Positions 51,796 through 61,903 of a stretch of DNA of 64,000 nt are shown in pieces (position 1 is the first letter of the stretch; each line of letters begins with the position of its first letter). The notes below the pieces were generated by a model, which saw only the letters and a list, made by a program, of their open reading frames with translations, was not told the origin of the DNA and did not search any database. The stretch spans positions 5,332,001 through 5,396,000 of the forward strand of contig NZ_CP031705.1 of NCBI RefSeq assembly GCF_022701255.1, given 5' to 3'. The DNA is from Microcoleus vaginatus HSN003. Lineage in GTDB: Bacteria; Cyanobacteriota; Cyanobacteriia; Cyanobacteriales; Microcoleaceae. The position numbers were made by a program, and so were the translations under genes.

Positions 51796-52016
51796 TTTTT
51801 AAACTTTCCTGCTTAGGGATTTTTATTATGAATTGGTAAGGGGAAATTGGTAAAGGCGGGGAAAGTGCATAAACGTTGCCAAAACCAGACAAGTTTTGTA
51901 CCCCCCCCGCCGCTCACATATGAATTGCGCGATCGCCACCAATCCAATCAAACCTGCGCGCTGACAGAATTATGTCATTAAGGCGCAATTCCTATGCAAT
52001 AGCTGTTGCGGTTGGT

Positions 52017-52877
52017 TTAGATCTTTTTATTGGTATTATCTACAACCGCAGTTCCATCAGTCTTAATGTCTAATTCTTCACGACGCAAGGTTTCTTCGCC
52101 CTCAACCGTGCTGCGAACAACTTCTTTTCTGACGTTAACTTCTTCGCGCACGAAAGCTTCCTTGTGGATGTCGGCAGTTTCTTCGTAGACTTCCATGCGT
52201 GCAACTTCCCCTGATTGGAAGTCAGCCTCACCGGGTGAAACTACTCGACCCGCTTCTACCGGGGTTACTCGATCAATTACGACTCGTTCTTTTTCAATGG
52301 GTACTGAAGCTCGCGCTGTTTCAGTTTCCACGCGCTTGCCAACTGCTACTTCACCTGTTTTTGCGCGGTGTTTGTTGGCAATCAAGCGTTCTTCATAAAG
52401 CTTGAGATTTTGGTGCTGCTGTTCGTTGGTTTCGTAGAGGGGGCGGTCCATATCGTAGCTGTAGTTGCTGCGATCGTAGCTAGCAGCACTTGCAGTGCTT
52501 GTAGCGGCAGTTCCTTCATTGCGGTAGACGCCTCTTACCTGTTCTTCGCGATCGTAATCTAAGGGTTCTAAATCATTGTAAGCCGGCAATTGTTCTGCTT
52601 GAGCTTTGTTGCGAAGACCTGTGGCGTGGACGCGACGGGCTCCGTAGTCGAAGCGGGCCGAGCCGATTGGCAACAATACTTTTTTGCCAAAAATCCAAAT
52701 ACCGGTATCAATTACCAGATAGCGGAAACGACCAGTGTCATCAACCAAAGCATCATAAACCGTGCCTACTTTTTCATCAGTGTCGCCAGCATAAACGTCA
52801 AATCCCTTGATGTCGTCTCCAGCAAAGATTTCTTCCTGATAATTAGGATAAAATTCTGCTAACTTTTGAAGTGCCAT
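52017..52877 (-). CDS. PRC-barrel and DUF2382 protein B
   Basis: A 286-residue protein. PRC-barrel at about 20-90 (IKGFDVYAGDTDEKVGTVYD, FRYLVIDTGIWIFGKKVLLP). A Tyr/Asp/Asn-rich linker precedes DUF2382 (LKLYEERLIANKHRAKTGEV, AVGKRVETETARASVPIEKE), with a second DUF2382 half (ADIHKEAFVREEVNVRKEVV). The Glu/Arg/Val pattern is highly charged and probably extended. ATG at 52877 has GAGG nine bases upstream; an earlier in-frame Met at 52931 lacks one. Soluble, no signal peptide. Confidence 0.9.
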   Translation of the reverse strand: MALQKLAEFYPNYQEEIFAGDDIKGFDVYAGDTDEKVGTVYDALVDDTGRFRYLVIDTGIWIFGKKVLLPIGSARFDYGARRVHATGLRNKAQAEQLPAYNDLEPLDYDREEQVRGVYRNEGTAATSTASAASYDRSNYSYDMDRPLYETNEQQHQNLKLYEERLIANKHRAKTGEVAVGKRVETETARASVPIEKERVVIDRVTPVEAGRVVSPGEADFQSGEVARMEVYEETADIHKEAFVREEVNVRKEVVRSTVEGEETLRREELDIKTDGTAVVDNTNKKI

Positions 52878-52934
52878 GTGTTTTTTCCTCTTTGCTCTAC
52901 TTACATTAATAGTAGAAATTAATTCGTTCACTTC

Positions 52935-53267
52935 CCTCTCCCTAAAGTCAGAAGTGTATAATTTAGGTTGTTTAATACTATAGGAATACTACGGCATCTC
53001 TGCTTCTGTGCTAGCGCGCTCAGCTATTTTAAAGATTCTAAAACTCTACAATCATCAATCTTATAACAAGTATTAAAACTCAAAGCCAACCGTAGGGACA
53101 CCGCATTGCTGTGTCCTACTCCCCCTGCGGGACACTCCTTTGCGCTGTGCCTACTGTTAATAATTGTTAACTAGGGGGTGAAATATCAATTTTATATAGT
53201 AATAAACAAAAATCAAAGCCCCTCATCTTGCAGGAGAGGGGCTTCGGGAAAGTTAGAAATTTTCAAT
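52935..53267. other. 333-bp non-coding gap
   Basis: A CCGTAGGGACACCGCATTGC / GTGTCCTAC palindrome lies at 53091-53128, related to the GGGAAACGGCAATGCC motif at 34.5 kb. Nothing else was recognised. Confidence 0.55.
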
Positions 53268-53783
53268 TCAGAGTTGATTGAATTGAGTTCTGATAGCTTC
53301 TATCCGACTGCGGTTAACTCCCATATCCGCCTCTCCCAGACGCGAAGCCGATCGCACATTGATGACTTTTGCTGCATCATCTACCAAAAATTCAACGTCA
53401 TCCACAAACCCCATCAAAGCGCTGGTGAACTCCGCATAGAGGTAATTATCAGTGGCCGTGATAATTTTAGTTTTTCCATAGGAGTCGATCGCCCCTTTGA
53501 GCTTTACCATCGCTTCACTCTGGGACGAAGTGTATCCCAAAGGCTCTATTTTGTGTTCGGCATCTTGACTGAAGCTGCTGACGCAGTTGGCGGAACTCGG
53601 GCACACTGCGAGTTTTCCTGACTGAATCCCGATATTGGCAGGTCTTGTTCCAGCAAACATTGTTTTTTCTCCGGGTATAGCAATAAAACTAGCGATCGAC
53701 AGTACGGCTACTGCTAGCAGTGATATTAAAATAACCAGGACTTTTTTCCCTGCAGTCGGCGATTTTGTTTTAACAGTTTGCAA
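53268..53783 (-). CDS. DUF1499 protein with N-terminal membrane anchor
   Basis: A 171-residue protein. TM/signal anchor at residues 14-36 (VLVILISLLAVAVLSIASFI), then the DUF1499 domain: VCPSSANCVSSFSQDAEH, FVDDVEFLVDDAAKVINVRS and ASRLGEADMGVNRSRIEAIR. The family is widespread in cyanobacteria and plants' plastids; function unresolved. The domain should face the lumen or periplasm. Monocistronic. Confidence 0.9.
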   Translation of the reverse strand: MQTVKTKSPTAGKKVLVILISLLAVAVLSIASFIAIPGEKTMFAGTRPANIGIQSGKLAVCPSSANCVSSFSQDAEHKIEPLGYTSSQSEAMVKLKGAIDSYGKTKIITATDNYLYAEFTSALMGFVDDVEFLVDDAAKVINVRSASRLGEADMGVNRSRIEAIRTQFNQL

Positions 53784-53851
53784 AGGATGAACCCTCCTGA
53801 AAGTATAAATGCGGTCTACTTTTCATATTAATTGAAATTTACATCAAAAAA

Positions 53852-55510
53852 CTAAAAACTTTTCTTTTGTTCTTCTATTAACCAGTAAGTCAGCATTCTT
53901 CCTTTACCTTTAATCGGGATATAACCCCGTTCTTCCAAAACAAACTGCTCTTTCAAACGCTGGTAAGTCGCCGCCGTCACTTGAATTTTACCAGGCAATC
54001 CGTTAGACTCCATGCGGGAAGCAACATTAACAGTATCCCCCCACAAATCATAGCTAAATTTACTAATCCCAATAATTCCGGCCACCACCGAACCGCTGTG
54101 AATTCCGAGCCTTAATTGAAAATTTTCTCCCATTTTGGCATTAAACCTCCTCAAAGCTGCCTGCATCTCCAAAGCTAAAAGTGCGATCGCCTCAGAGTGA
54201 TCCTTTCGCGGCGTCGGCAACCCCCCAACCACCATGTAAGCATCCCCAATCGTCTTAATCTTTTCCAACCCGTGCAATTCAGACAACCTATCGAACTCCG
54301 AAAAAATCCCGTTCAAAATTTCTACCAACTGCGTCGGACTTTTGTGAGCCGAAAACTCTGTAAAACCCACCAAATCAGCAAACAAGACGCTCACATCATC
54401 AAAATGATCTGCTATCAACTTTTGCTCTTTTTGCAAGCGATCTGCAATAGGTTTCGGTAAAATATTCAGCAGCAATTTCTCGGTTTGTGCTTGCTGCACT
54501 TTCAGCGCTGCTTCAGCTTGTTTCCGCTGAATCAACGAACCTAGCTGCGTAGCAACTGCGCTCACTAATTCCAACAAGCGCGGCTGACATTTCAGAACTT
54601 TTTCGCGATAGAAAATCAAAATAGCTAACACTTGGTTGTCGGCCAAAATTGGCACCCCAAAAGCCGCTTTCAATCCCACACTCACCGCAATTTCCGCGCG
54701 TAAAAAAACTTGTTCCGGTGCAGTAGAAACATCATCGATCCATTCAGACTGCTGCGACTGCCAAATCCTACCTGGGAGTCCCACACCGGGAGCAAAAATC
54801 AACTGCCAACTTGTTTGTCGGAATTGGGCAAAACTCGAGTCACTGACGTACCTGCCTGTAGCGCATTTTAAAAAGCCCTCACTGCAAGGAATCCAAGCTT
54901 CGCCCAGATTCCATTCAATAGTTTTGCAAATTAAACCTAAAATTACATCTATAGCCGACTCAAAATCCTCAGATTTGCTAATAGCTTGAGTGGCTTGCAG
55001 CAGCAATCTTGTTTCCATTTCCACCTGGTGGCGTTCCGCGATTTCCTGGTGCAACTGGATATTTTGAGCCGTCAATTTTTGATTTTTTTCTTGCAATTGC
55101 ATTTGCAATGAACGCACAGTAAGTTGATTGCTCACTCGCGCCAATACTTCTTTCACCTGAAAAGGTTTGGTGATATAATCGGCTCCGCCCACTTCAAAAG
55201 CTTTTGCTTTATTTATTCCTTCTTCTAGCGCGCTGAGAAAAATGATGGGAATTTCCTTAAATTGCGATTGTGATTTTAATTTTTTACATAGTTCGTAGCC
55301 GTCCATATCCGGCATCATAATATCGAGTAAAATCAAATCGGGGGCGCTAGATTGAATTGCATCTAACGCCGAAAAACCATTAGTAACCGGTCGAACTTTA
55401 TAGCCATTTTTTTGCAAAATTCTAATCAACAAACGCAGATTATCTGGCGTATCGTCAACTACTAAAATATCTGCTTGATAGTTTTCAGTTTGTTCCGCCT
55501 TCATCTGCAT
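53852..55510 (-). CDS. Response regulator-GAF-adenylate cyclase (class III)
   Basis: A 552-residue signalling protein: REC (residues about 8-130; phospho-Asp in LILLDIMMPDMDGYEL), coiled coil, GAF (about 165-325), and a class III cyclase catalytic domain (about 355-545). Metal-binding Asp residues are in VLFADLVGFTEF and KTIGDAYMVVGG. The Lys of KTIGD and Asp of YDLWGDTVNVASRM indicate ATP and not GTP, thus cAMP output. ATG at 55510 follows GGAGG by nine bases, inside the upstream kinase frame; the two genes overlap by 26 bases and are translationally coupled, making the kinase the likely phosphodonor. Confidence 0.9.
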   Translation of the reverse strand: MQMKAEQTENYQADILVVDDTPDNLRLLIRILQKNGYKVRPVTNGFSALDAIQSSAPDLILLDIMMPDMDGYELCKKLKSQSQFKEIPIIFLSALEEGINKAKAFEVGGADYITKPFQVKEVLARVSNQLTVRSLQMQLQEKNQKLTAQNIQLHQEIAERHQVEMETRLLLQATQAISKSEDFESAIDVILGLICKTIEWNLGEAWIPCSEGFLKCATGRYVSDSSFAQFRQTSWQLIFAPGVGLPGRIWQSQQSEWIDDVSTAPEQVFLRAEIAVSVGLKAAFGVPILADNQVLAILIFYREKVLKCQPRLLELVSAVATQLGSLIQRKQAEAALKVQQAQTEKLLLNILPKPIADRLQKEQKLIADHFDDVSVLFADLVGFTEFSAHKSPTQLVEILNGIFSEFDRLSELHGLEKIKTIGDAYMVVGGLPTPRKDHSEAIALLALEMQAALRRFNAKMGENFQLRLGIHSGSVVAGIIGISKFSYDLWGDTVNVASRMESNGLPGKIQVTAATYQRLKEQFVLEERGYIPIKGKGRMLTYWLIEEQKKSF

Positions 55511-57467
55511 TATCTGATTCCTCCGCCTCGGCAATTACATTGAGAATTTTCTGGTAATCAAAATTATCGAGATGACCCTGGAGGATTTCCGCCAATTCAG
55601 GATGAGGCTCCCTTATTTCGTCGATTGTCCTGACAATTAAGTCAAAATCAGCACTGCGGATTACTTGCTTCATGTTGTCTCTCCATTCTGTGGGAAGTGT
55701 AGGTAAATAAGCAAGCGCAGCATTAGGGAGGCAGCCAGATAAATTATTGCGATCGCCTGTTGAGAAGAAGTCCGTTGAGTTAGAGTAGACATACTTCACC
55801 CCCAAATGTTTGGTGAGGGTATCAAATATATCTGTTTTGCAGAAAGGTTTGCTAATAAAATCGTCGCAGCCGACCAATAAAGCAAACGCTTGCCTCCCTT
55901 CAATTGTACTAGCTGTCAAAGCAATAATCTTTGGTATCGGGGAGTCGAAAGGGGAAATATTCGTTTCCCCCTTTCCTTGCTCTCTCTGCTTGATTCTAGC
56001 CTTAATTTGTTTAGTAGCTTCGTAGCCGTCCATTACTGGCATTCGCACATCCATCAAAATTAAGTGCGGATGCCAATTTTCCCACATTTCTATTGCTTCC
56101 TGACCGTTGGTGGCTTGTTCCACCCCGAAACCCAAAGGAGAAAGCATTTTGACTAAAAGTTGGCGGTTGTCTTCGCGATCGTCCACAATTAAAATCCGGT
56201 AGCACGATTGATTTGGTTCCAACCCAGTAACTTCGGGGTGAATTTGCGGATCGGGAATCTCAGCAGCATCAACCGCACCGACGGGAATTTCAAATTTAAA
56301 AGTAGTACCTACTTCTAGTTGACTTTCTACGACTATTTCTCCTCCCATCAGGCGGACAAATTGACGGCTAATCTTTAATCCTAAACCCGTGCCTTTCTGA
56401 ATCTTTTGACCGGAAGCTGTTTGCACAAAAGCCTTAAAAATATTTTCCAATTCTTCAGTAGCAATGCCAACTCCTGTATCTTCGATTTCAAACAGAAGGA
56501 AACAACCTGATCCAGTTGTTAAATCCTCAGCCTCATCGCTCCATTCAACCTTGGCAAAATTACTGCTAGTTCTCGCAAAATCCCGAATACTTCTTGTGGT
56601 ATCAAAACAAGCTGTGGGACTATCCAATAAATCCATAAATCCCGAGTGTTCTAATTTTATAACTCTTAAGATGATTTCGCCTGTTTGCGTAAACTTAATC
56701 GCATTACTCAGAAGATTGATCAGCACTTGCCGTAATTTAATATCATCGGTTCGCACGTACTGAGGAACGTCAGCATTCCGCTGGAAACGCAACTGCAATT
56801 GTTGATTATGTACGCGCAGTTGAAACATATCTTGCAAATCGTCCAGCAAGCGGTAGAGGTCGAAGTTTTTTGGGTTGAGCGTCATTCGCCCCGCTTCGAT
56901 TTTTGACAAGTCTAAGACTTCATTGATCAAGGTGAGTAAGTGTTCGCCACTACGGCGAATAATTCTCATATTTTCTCGGTTTTCGACAGTAAGATCCGGG
57001 CTGGGTTCCATGATTTGTGCAAACCCGAGTATAGAATTGAGAGGGGTGCGTAACTCGTGGCTCATATTGGCAAGAAAGGTACTCTTCGCTTTGTTTGCTG
57101 CTTCGGCCGCTTCTTTCGCCTGCTGCATTTTAATTTCCGCTTGTTTGTTATCAGTAATGTCTTTAATAAAACCTTCGTAGTAAAGTAGATTTCCGGCTTC
57201 ATCACAGACAGCGCGACAATTTTCCGAAATCCAGATTATGCTGTCATCTTTGCGGTAAATTTCCGATTCAAAGTTTGATAATATCCCGTACTCGTTCATC
57301 AGCGCTGCAAATTCGTCGCGGCGGTTCGATTTCACATAAAGCTGGTTATTGAAATTCGGCTGTGCTGCTATTAAATCGGCAGGCGAGTCGTAACCATAGA
57401 TGTTAGCTAAAGCGGGGTTAGCGCTGATGTATTTCCCGTCAATAGCAGTTTGAAAAATTCCATTCAA
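55485..57467 (-). CDS. PAS-histidine kinase-REC hybrid, 5' part cut off by a MITE
   Basis: From the first ATG at 57467 it encodes 660 residues: a PAS domain (1-115), HisKA with H137 (ANMSHELRTPLNSILGFAQI), HATPase (INLLSNAIKFT, DTGVGI, GTGLGL), REC with Asp in LILMDVRMP, and a C-terminal helix bundle perhaps for phosphotransfer. The frame is open further upstream to the MITE at 57551-57662 with the end of a PAC motif (SDITDRQKAENALREAEEKY). The gene thus lost its original N-terminus, and the sensor piece upstream is a separate fragment. Could still be translated from an internal start as a soluble kinase. Overlaps the cyclase gene downstream by 26 bases. Confidence 0.85.
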   Translation of the reverse strand: MNGIFQTAIDGKYISANPALANIYGYDSPADLIAAQPNFNNQLYVKSNRRDEFAALMNEYGILSNFESEIYRKDDSIIWISENCRAVCDEAGNLLYYEGFIKDITDNKQAEIKMQQAKEAAEAANKAKSTFLANMSHELRTPLNSILGFAQIMEPSPDLTVENRENMRIIRRSGEHLLTLINEVLDLSKIEAGRMTLNPKNFDLYRLLDDLQDMFQLRVHNQQLQLRFQRNADVPQYVRTDDIKLRQVLINLLSNAIKFTQTGEIILRVIKLEHSGFMDLLDSPTACFDTTRSIRDFARTSSNFAKVEWSDEAEDLTTGSGCFLLFEIEDTGVGIATEELENIFKAFVQTASGQKIQKGTGLGLKISRQFVRLMGGEIVVESQLEVGTTFKFEIPVGAVDAAEIPDPQIHPEVTGLEPNQSCYRILIVDDREDNRQLLVKMLSPLGFGVEQATNGQEAIEMWENWHPHLILMDVRMPVMDGYEATKQIKARIKQREQGKGETNISPFDSPIPKIIALTASTIEGRQAFALLVGCDDFISKPFCKTDIFDTLTKHLGVKYVYSNSTDFFSTGDRNNLSGCLPNAALAYLPTLPTEWRDNMKQVIRSADFDLIVRTIDEIREPHPELAEILQGHLDNFDYQKILNVIAEAEESDNADEGGTN

Positions 57468-57550
57468 AGCATTTTCATAAATGTTGCGGTACTTTTCTTC
57501 GGCTTCCCGGAGGGCGTTTTCTGCTTTTTGGCGATCGGTAATATCACTGG

Positions 57551-57662
57551 GGCGTTGCTGATTTAGGGTATGAAAGGCTAAATATGCGAGTCAGAGAAAC
57601 CAGTATCGACAAAGCTTGGGGATTTTCACCTTATTTTTTTCATACCCTGATTAAGCAACGCC
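57551..57662. mobile_element. 112-bp MITE interrupting the hybrid kinase
   Basis: Terminal inverted repeats of 25 bases with 22 matches (left starts GGCGTTGCTGATTTAGGGTA, right ends CCCTGATTAAGCAACGCC). They are flanked by a direct duplication CACTGG at 57545-57550 and 57663-57668. No internal coding. Excision with one duplication would join ...TTTCCAGTG to ATATTACCG and restore the reading SISSDITDRQKAE. Confidence 0.92.
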
Positions 57663-57694
57663 CACTGGAAATAGACAAAAAACACGCTTCTCTC

Positions 57695-58504
57695 TCAATC
57701 CACCACGAATTCTGCACTCGCCGTTGAAGTAGCAATTAACATCCCCGATCGCTCCATGACAAAAGTTTGTCCCGATTTGCCAATTTTGAGGCTAACCAGA
57801 AATTCTTTGATGCGGGAAAACAGCAAATCGCTGCCAGCTACGCCTAACAGCTTGCCAGCGTCGTCGTAGATAGGCAAAGCAGCAGTAATTGCCAGTTCCC
57901 TCGTCAAAAAATCTGTATAAATTGGAGTCCAAATAGGTTTTTTTGCCGTAGCAGCAGCTATGTACCAAGGGCGAGTTAGCGGATCGTAAATATTTGCTGA
58001 AATTTGCACTAATTGAACGCGGTTTCCCTGAGAGTCACCCGTATAGCGAGCTAATTTATTGCCCGTCGAGGTGTCGGCAGCAGATATCAAATTCCGCTCT
58101 TTAGTGCGGATTGCTCCCGAATGTTCTCCATTTTCTTTGCCTGTGTAAATGATGCTGATCGAATCAAAATATTGAATTTGTTCTAGGAAATGATGTTGTA
58201 GTTTTTGGTTGTCTTCTAGGTTCAATTGCCCCAATTTTATGCCTTGAACGTTCAGGTGATTGACAATGTGGGGAATTGACATATAATTTTCCATGCGGTC
58301 TTTGATGCGATCGCTAATTTCTCCCCGCAACTGAGCGGCAACATCGTTTACCGCCCGCTGACCGTTTTGGAACGATAGCCAACCTACAACTCCTACCGTG
58401 CCGACAATCTGCACTAAAAAAGGAACTACAAGCACAGTTTGTAATGAAGCTTTGCCGATAATTTTGGTAGCAAAGCGATTGAAGGGTTTAGGAAACATAG
58501 CCAT
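57695..58504 (-). pseudogene. dCache sensor fragment of the interrupted kinase
   Basis: 269 residues: basic N-terminus, TM1 (LQTVLVVPFLVQIVGTVGVV), then a dCache_1-like extracellular domain (RPWYIAAATAKKPIWTPIYT, ELAITAALPIYDDAGKLLGV, GQTFVMERSGMLIATST). It stops at TGA (57695) after EFVVD, before the second membrane helix, HAMP or kinase. The 26 bases between this stop and the MITE's duplication are in another frame and read REACFLSISS, like a PAC tail. Thus besides the MITE there is a deletion and/or frameshift. Its product, if any, would be a membrane-anchored ligand-binding stub. Confidence 0.8.
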
Positions 58505-58736
58505 CCTAAGAGGAATTGGGAATTGGGCATGGGGAATTGGGCATTGGTAACTGTTGGGAGTTTTGAGTGTAAATTATGTTCCCTTTGCCCTTCTTTTTAT
58601 CCTGATGCTGTAGTTTACTGACGATAGTAGCGTCGAGCAATTTAACTCAATATAGCGGATTTATACTCAGAGTTTTTTCGTAACTACTGATACAGATAAG
58701 TGGGCGTTATCAGCCTAAGCCGAAATCATCTGATCT

Positions 58737-58915
58737 ATTGCACCATTCTCAATTACTTATTTAGGAACAGGCAAGATGCCTGTTCCACAAGAGATGAATT
58801 TTATTGTGGAACAGGCAAGATGCCTGTTCCACAACAACTACATTTTCTTGTGGGGTGGGCATCCTGCGCGCCCAGAGAAGGGTTATTGAGAATAGTGCAA
58901 CATCTCAGTTTGAAC
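58737..58915. repeat. Composite palindromic element
   Basis: TTGCACCATTCTCAATTACT at the left and GAGAATAGTGCAACATCTCA at the right, with two GGAACAGGCAAGATGCCTGT units between and a GGGTGGGCATCCTGCGCGCC variant. It separates the dCache fragment from the glycosylhydrolase gene; the gap 58505-58955 has no gene. Confidence 0.85.
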
Positions 58916-58955
58916 CAAGAGTAGCTAAACAAGAACTCCGCCCAAAAACCTATAT

Positions 58956-61724
58956 TTACCTGCGATTCAACTCCATCTTTTCGCCGTAACGTAACAGCAT
59001 ATCCAAACTCTCTAAGCGATTTTGCCAAGTTTGAACTTGATAGCTATTATCTGCCGAATGCAAGCGCATTGAAGATTGAAATTGAGATTGAAAACTCCTT
59101 AACAATCTTTTAGCGGTTGCTAAACTTTCCGTAGAAGGATTTGCCGCCAATTTGCTCAAAGCTTGCGCCAATTCATCGGCTCGACTTTGCAAAACTTTCA
59201 GTTCAGATTCCGACACCCGCAACTGATTGTTAGCCAACAAAAAACTCCATTCCTGCTTGAGAGCAGTATACCGCGAAGCAGCCGCCGCAAACGGCTGTCG
59301 GTAAGGTATGGGCTCTGCTGCAGAAGTGGAACGCACTGGCGGGCCTTGAGTGCGGTTAAAAAACCCCTGCATCGCGCTGCTGATACTTTCCACCGCAAAA
59401 ATAGCATAGCCCCCAGTCGGCAAATCGCGCAAAGCTTGAATTTGGTCGATCGCCACAACTTCCGGGAGAGTCAACAACTTAACCGACGGAGAAATCAAAG
59501 CCGAACCGAGCATTTGTTCGTTTACCAACGGTTCGGTGATGCGCTGAAGTCGGTTCGTATCCAAAGCATAAGTCATCGGCACAATCAAATCTACAATGCC
59601 CTGACGAGCCCAAACTTCCCAATTTTGCTGAATTTTGTAAATCCGCTGACTTTCCGGGTGGGGAAACACCGCCACCGACAGAATTGTGCGCGGATAATTC
59701 TGTCGCAAAAGCTGAGAAACTTCCGCTACAAAACTATTAATTTGATTAGTTTTAAACTCAACCCACTGCCGCCACAAACTGGCGTCCCTGGGGGAAATAC
59801 TCACCGGATCTGCACCAGTTAACTGCCGAAATTGCTGCCGCGCCGCAATACCGTAACCGTAAGTAAAATTCGCATTGTCATCTTGAAAAGGATAGCGAAT
59901 ATAGTCTAATTGCACCCCATCTACTTTGTAGTTGTTGGCAATTTCGCTGACAATTCGCAGCAAATAATTACGCGCTTCCGGGTTCGCCGGATCGAGATAA
60001 AATTTACCATCGTTAGGATTTTGCGTGCGTCCTTTATTGTCAATATTTGCCCACTGTGGATAAGCGGAAAGCACCGGCCCGGGATAAGAACTAGGCTTAC
60101 CAATTAAAGTATTGTGGCGCTTATTTCCTGTGGCAAAAACCCAAACCCAAGCGTGCAGTTCCATGCCTCGCTCGTGAGCTAATTTAACCGCAGATGCCAG
60201 GGGGTCCCAGCCAACGGTGAGGGGGTTTTGTTGCGGTGCAACTTGACTGGGATAAATCGTATATCCGGCATTTAAAGTTTCAAAGAAAACAGTATTGATA
60301 CCGGCGGCTGCGAGCCGATCGAACACTGCGGCCAAACCCTGCTCAGATCGCGCTGCAACGATCGTCCCGCGATCGAGCCAAACCGCCCGAATTTCCGCCC
60401 CAACGCGCTGTCCTTCCTGGGGGTAATTTTGCCACAGCAACTGCCGCGCTTCCACCCACTGCTTTCTAGCCTCCGCGTAGTTTTGCTCTTGCAGAAGTTG
60501 CTCGAAAGTTTGCAAAACCTGCCGCGCTTGGGCGATCGCCCCCGTCCTGCTCGCTTGCAGAATAGTCAAGCGACTGGCTGCCGGGCCGCCGCCCCCCTGT
60601 TCTGCAGCCACCAGTTGAGGGGTGGTAGCAGCATTGAGATTGACGGCGGTATTGGCTGAATTAGATGCTGTCAGGGCGCTTTCAAACCGGCCGAGGAGGT
60701 TAGTGAGTTCTTGGCGCATCAAGTACGCTTCAATGCTGACGATCGGCTTATTGGAATTTGGCTGCACGTCCAAACCCATCGGCGCCGACTGATCGGAAGG
60801 GTCTGTAAAAGTTGCAGGTACTGGATCGGGAAGCGCACCCGAGGGAGAAAGTCGGCTCAGCGGGGTACTACGCGGCGAACTAGGGCTGTTTCTAGTAACT
60901 CTGGAGGGGGGAGTTGGCAGTGGGGTCGTGGCAGCACTGGGCGGTGCTAGAGGCCCAGAAGCGATTGTGCCTCCCCAGCGGGCGATCGAGGCTTGCAGCC
61001 AAGCCTTATCTACATTTCCCGAACCCTCGCTACCCCAGCGCCAGCCGAGATAGGTAGCGCGATCCGTGGCGATAGCTGCGGAGGAACCGGAACTATCTTT
61101 CCAAGTAGCAATAGTTTGACTGTTCGCATCAGCCGGAATCAATACACCACCTTGGACTGAGGCATTTTTTTGTTCTGGTGGCACCCAATTGCTAGAAGTA
61201 GTGCAAGCAAGATCTCGACAGCGGCTGCGTGGTTGTGGCGTCGCCGGCTGGGTTAACGGAAAAGCCCAATAGGCCCCAAGGAGCGATCGCAAAGATTGGC
61301 GCACCAAGGCCGGGGAACTGCGACCGACGGGACCCGAAGCAATCAAGCGCCCGCCCTGGGATGCCCAAGCTTCTAAAACTTTAATTTGCGCCGGAGTCAA
61401 AGTTTCTATATTGGGCAAAAACAGCACGTTAACGCCTGCTAAATCCGCCGTACTTTTGATTTCTTCCAGATTGATTGGTTTGTAAGCAATGCCGCTTTCC
61501 CAGAGGCGCGTGGTAATCTTCACCCAATCCGGAGAATTCTCGGAACTGCGAACAACGCCCAGAACTACTTCTGCGAAACTCGGAGAGGGAAATATGATGA
61601 AGAGATTGAGTAATGTACTTGCGAGAGTTCCAATTAAGACTCTTTGCAAGAAAGTGAAAAAGCGAATTTTTTGAGCCTGAGAGCAGGCATCAGGCATTTG
61701 ATCAGGCTTATTGATTTGTTGCAT
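58956..61724 (-). CDS. Secreted family-10-like glycosylhydrolase (DUF187/GHL10 type)
   Basis: A 922-residue protein from ATG at 61724. A signal/anchor helix lies near residues 25-50. An N-terminal part with RLIASGPVGRSSPALVRQSL and a Pro/Ser/Thr-rich linker (about 250-330) precedes the GHL10 barrel (about 440-760): EIRAVWLDRGTIVAARSEQG, GINTVFFETLNAGYTIYPSQ, ELHAWVWVFATGNK, VDGVQLDYIRYPFQDD and VDLIVPMTYALDTN. Acidic residues in QLDYIRYP are the presumed catalytic site. The C-terminal 130 residues are a coiled coil. Substrate is unknown; peptidoglycan or exopolysaccharide is plausible. An in-frame TTG at 61772 gives a hydrophobic extension but is less likely. Confidence 0.88.
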   Translation of the reverse strand: MQQINKPDQMPDACSQAQKIRFFTFLQRVLIGTLASTLLNLFIIFPSPSFAEVVLGVVRSSENSPDWVKITTRLWESGIAYKPINLEEIKSTADLAGVNVLFLPNIETLTPAQIKVLEAWASQGGRLIASGPVGRSSPALVRQSLRSLLGAYWAFPLTQPATPQPRSRCRDLACTTSSNWVPPEQKNASVQGGVLIPADANSQTIATWKDSSGSSAAIATDRATYLGWRWGSEGSGNVDKAWLQASIARWGGTIASGPLAPPSAATTPLPTPPSRVTRNSPSSPRSTPLSRLSPSGALPDPVPATFTDPSDQSAPMGLDVQPNSNKPIVSIEAYLMRQELTNLLGRFESALTASNSANTAVNLNAATTPQLVAAEQGGGGPAASRLTILQASRTGAIAQARQVLQTFEQLLQEQNYAEARKQWVEARQLLWQNYPQEGQRVGAEIRAVWLDRGTIVAARSEQGLAAVFDRLAAAGINTVFFETLNAGYTIYPSQVAPQQNPLTVGWDPLASAVKLAHERGMELHAWVWVFATGNKRHNTLIGKPSSYPGPVLSAYPQWANIDNKGRTQNPNDGKFYLDPANPEARNYLLRIVSEIANNYKVDGVQLDYIRYPFQDDNANFTYGYGIAARQQFRQLTGADPVSISPRDASLWRQWVEFKTNQINSFVAEVSQLLRQNYPRTILSVAVFPHPESQRIYKIQQNWEVWARQGIVDLIVPMTYALDTNRLQRITEPLVNEQMLGSALISPSVKLLTLPEVVAIDQIQALRDLPTGGYAIFAVESISSAMQGFFNRTQGPPVRSTSAAEPIPYRQPFAAAASRYTALKQEWSFLLANNQLRVSESELKVLQSRADELAQALSKLAANPSTESLATAKRLLRSFQSQFQSSMRLHSADNSYQVQTWQNRLESLDMLLRYGEKMELNRR

Positions 61725-61903
61725 AAATATGAAAATTACCCACCACACCGCTAGAGAAAAATTCAATAACAATTAAGAGCGATCGATCCGCACCATACAA
61801 TTTTCTATCCTGTCCTGCAACCTGAATCAGGAAAATGTGCAAGCAATCGATTTTAGATTTGGGATGTTAGATTGGGGATTTTAGATTTAAATCTGGGTGT
61901 AGT

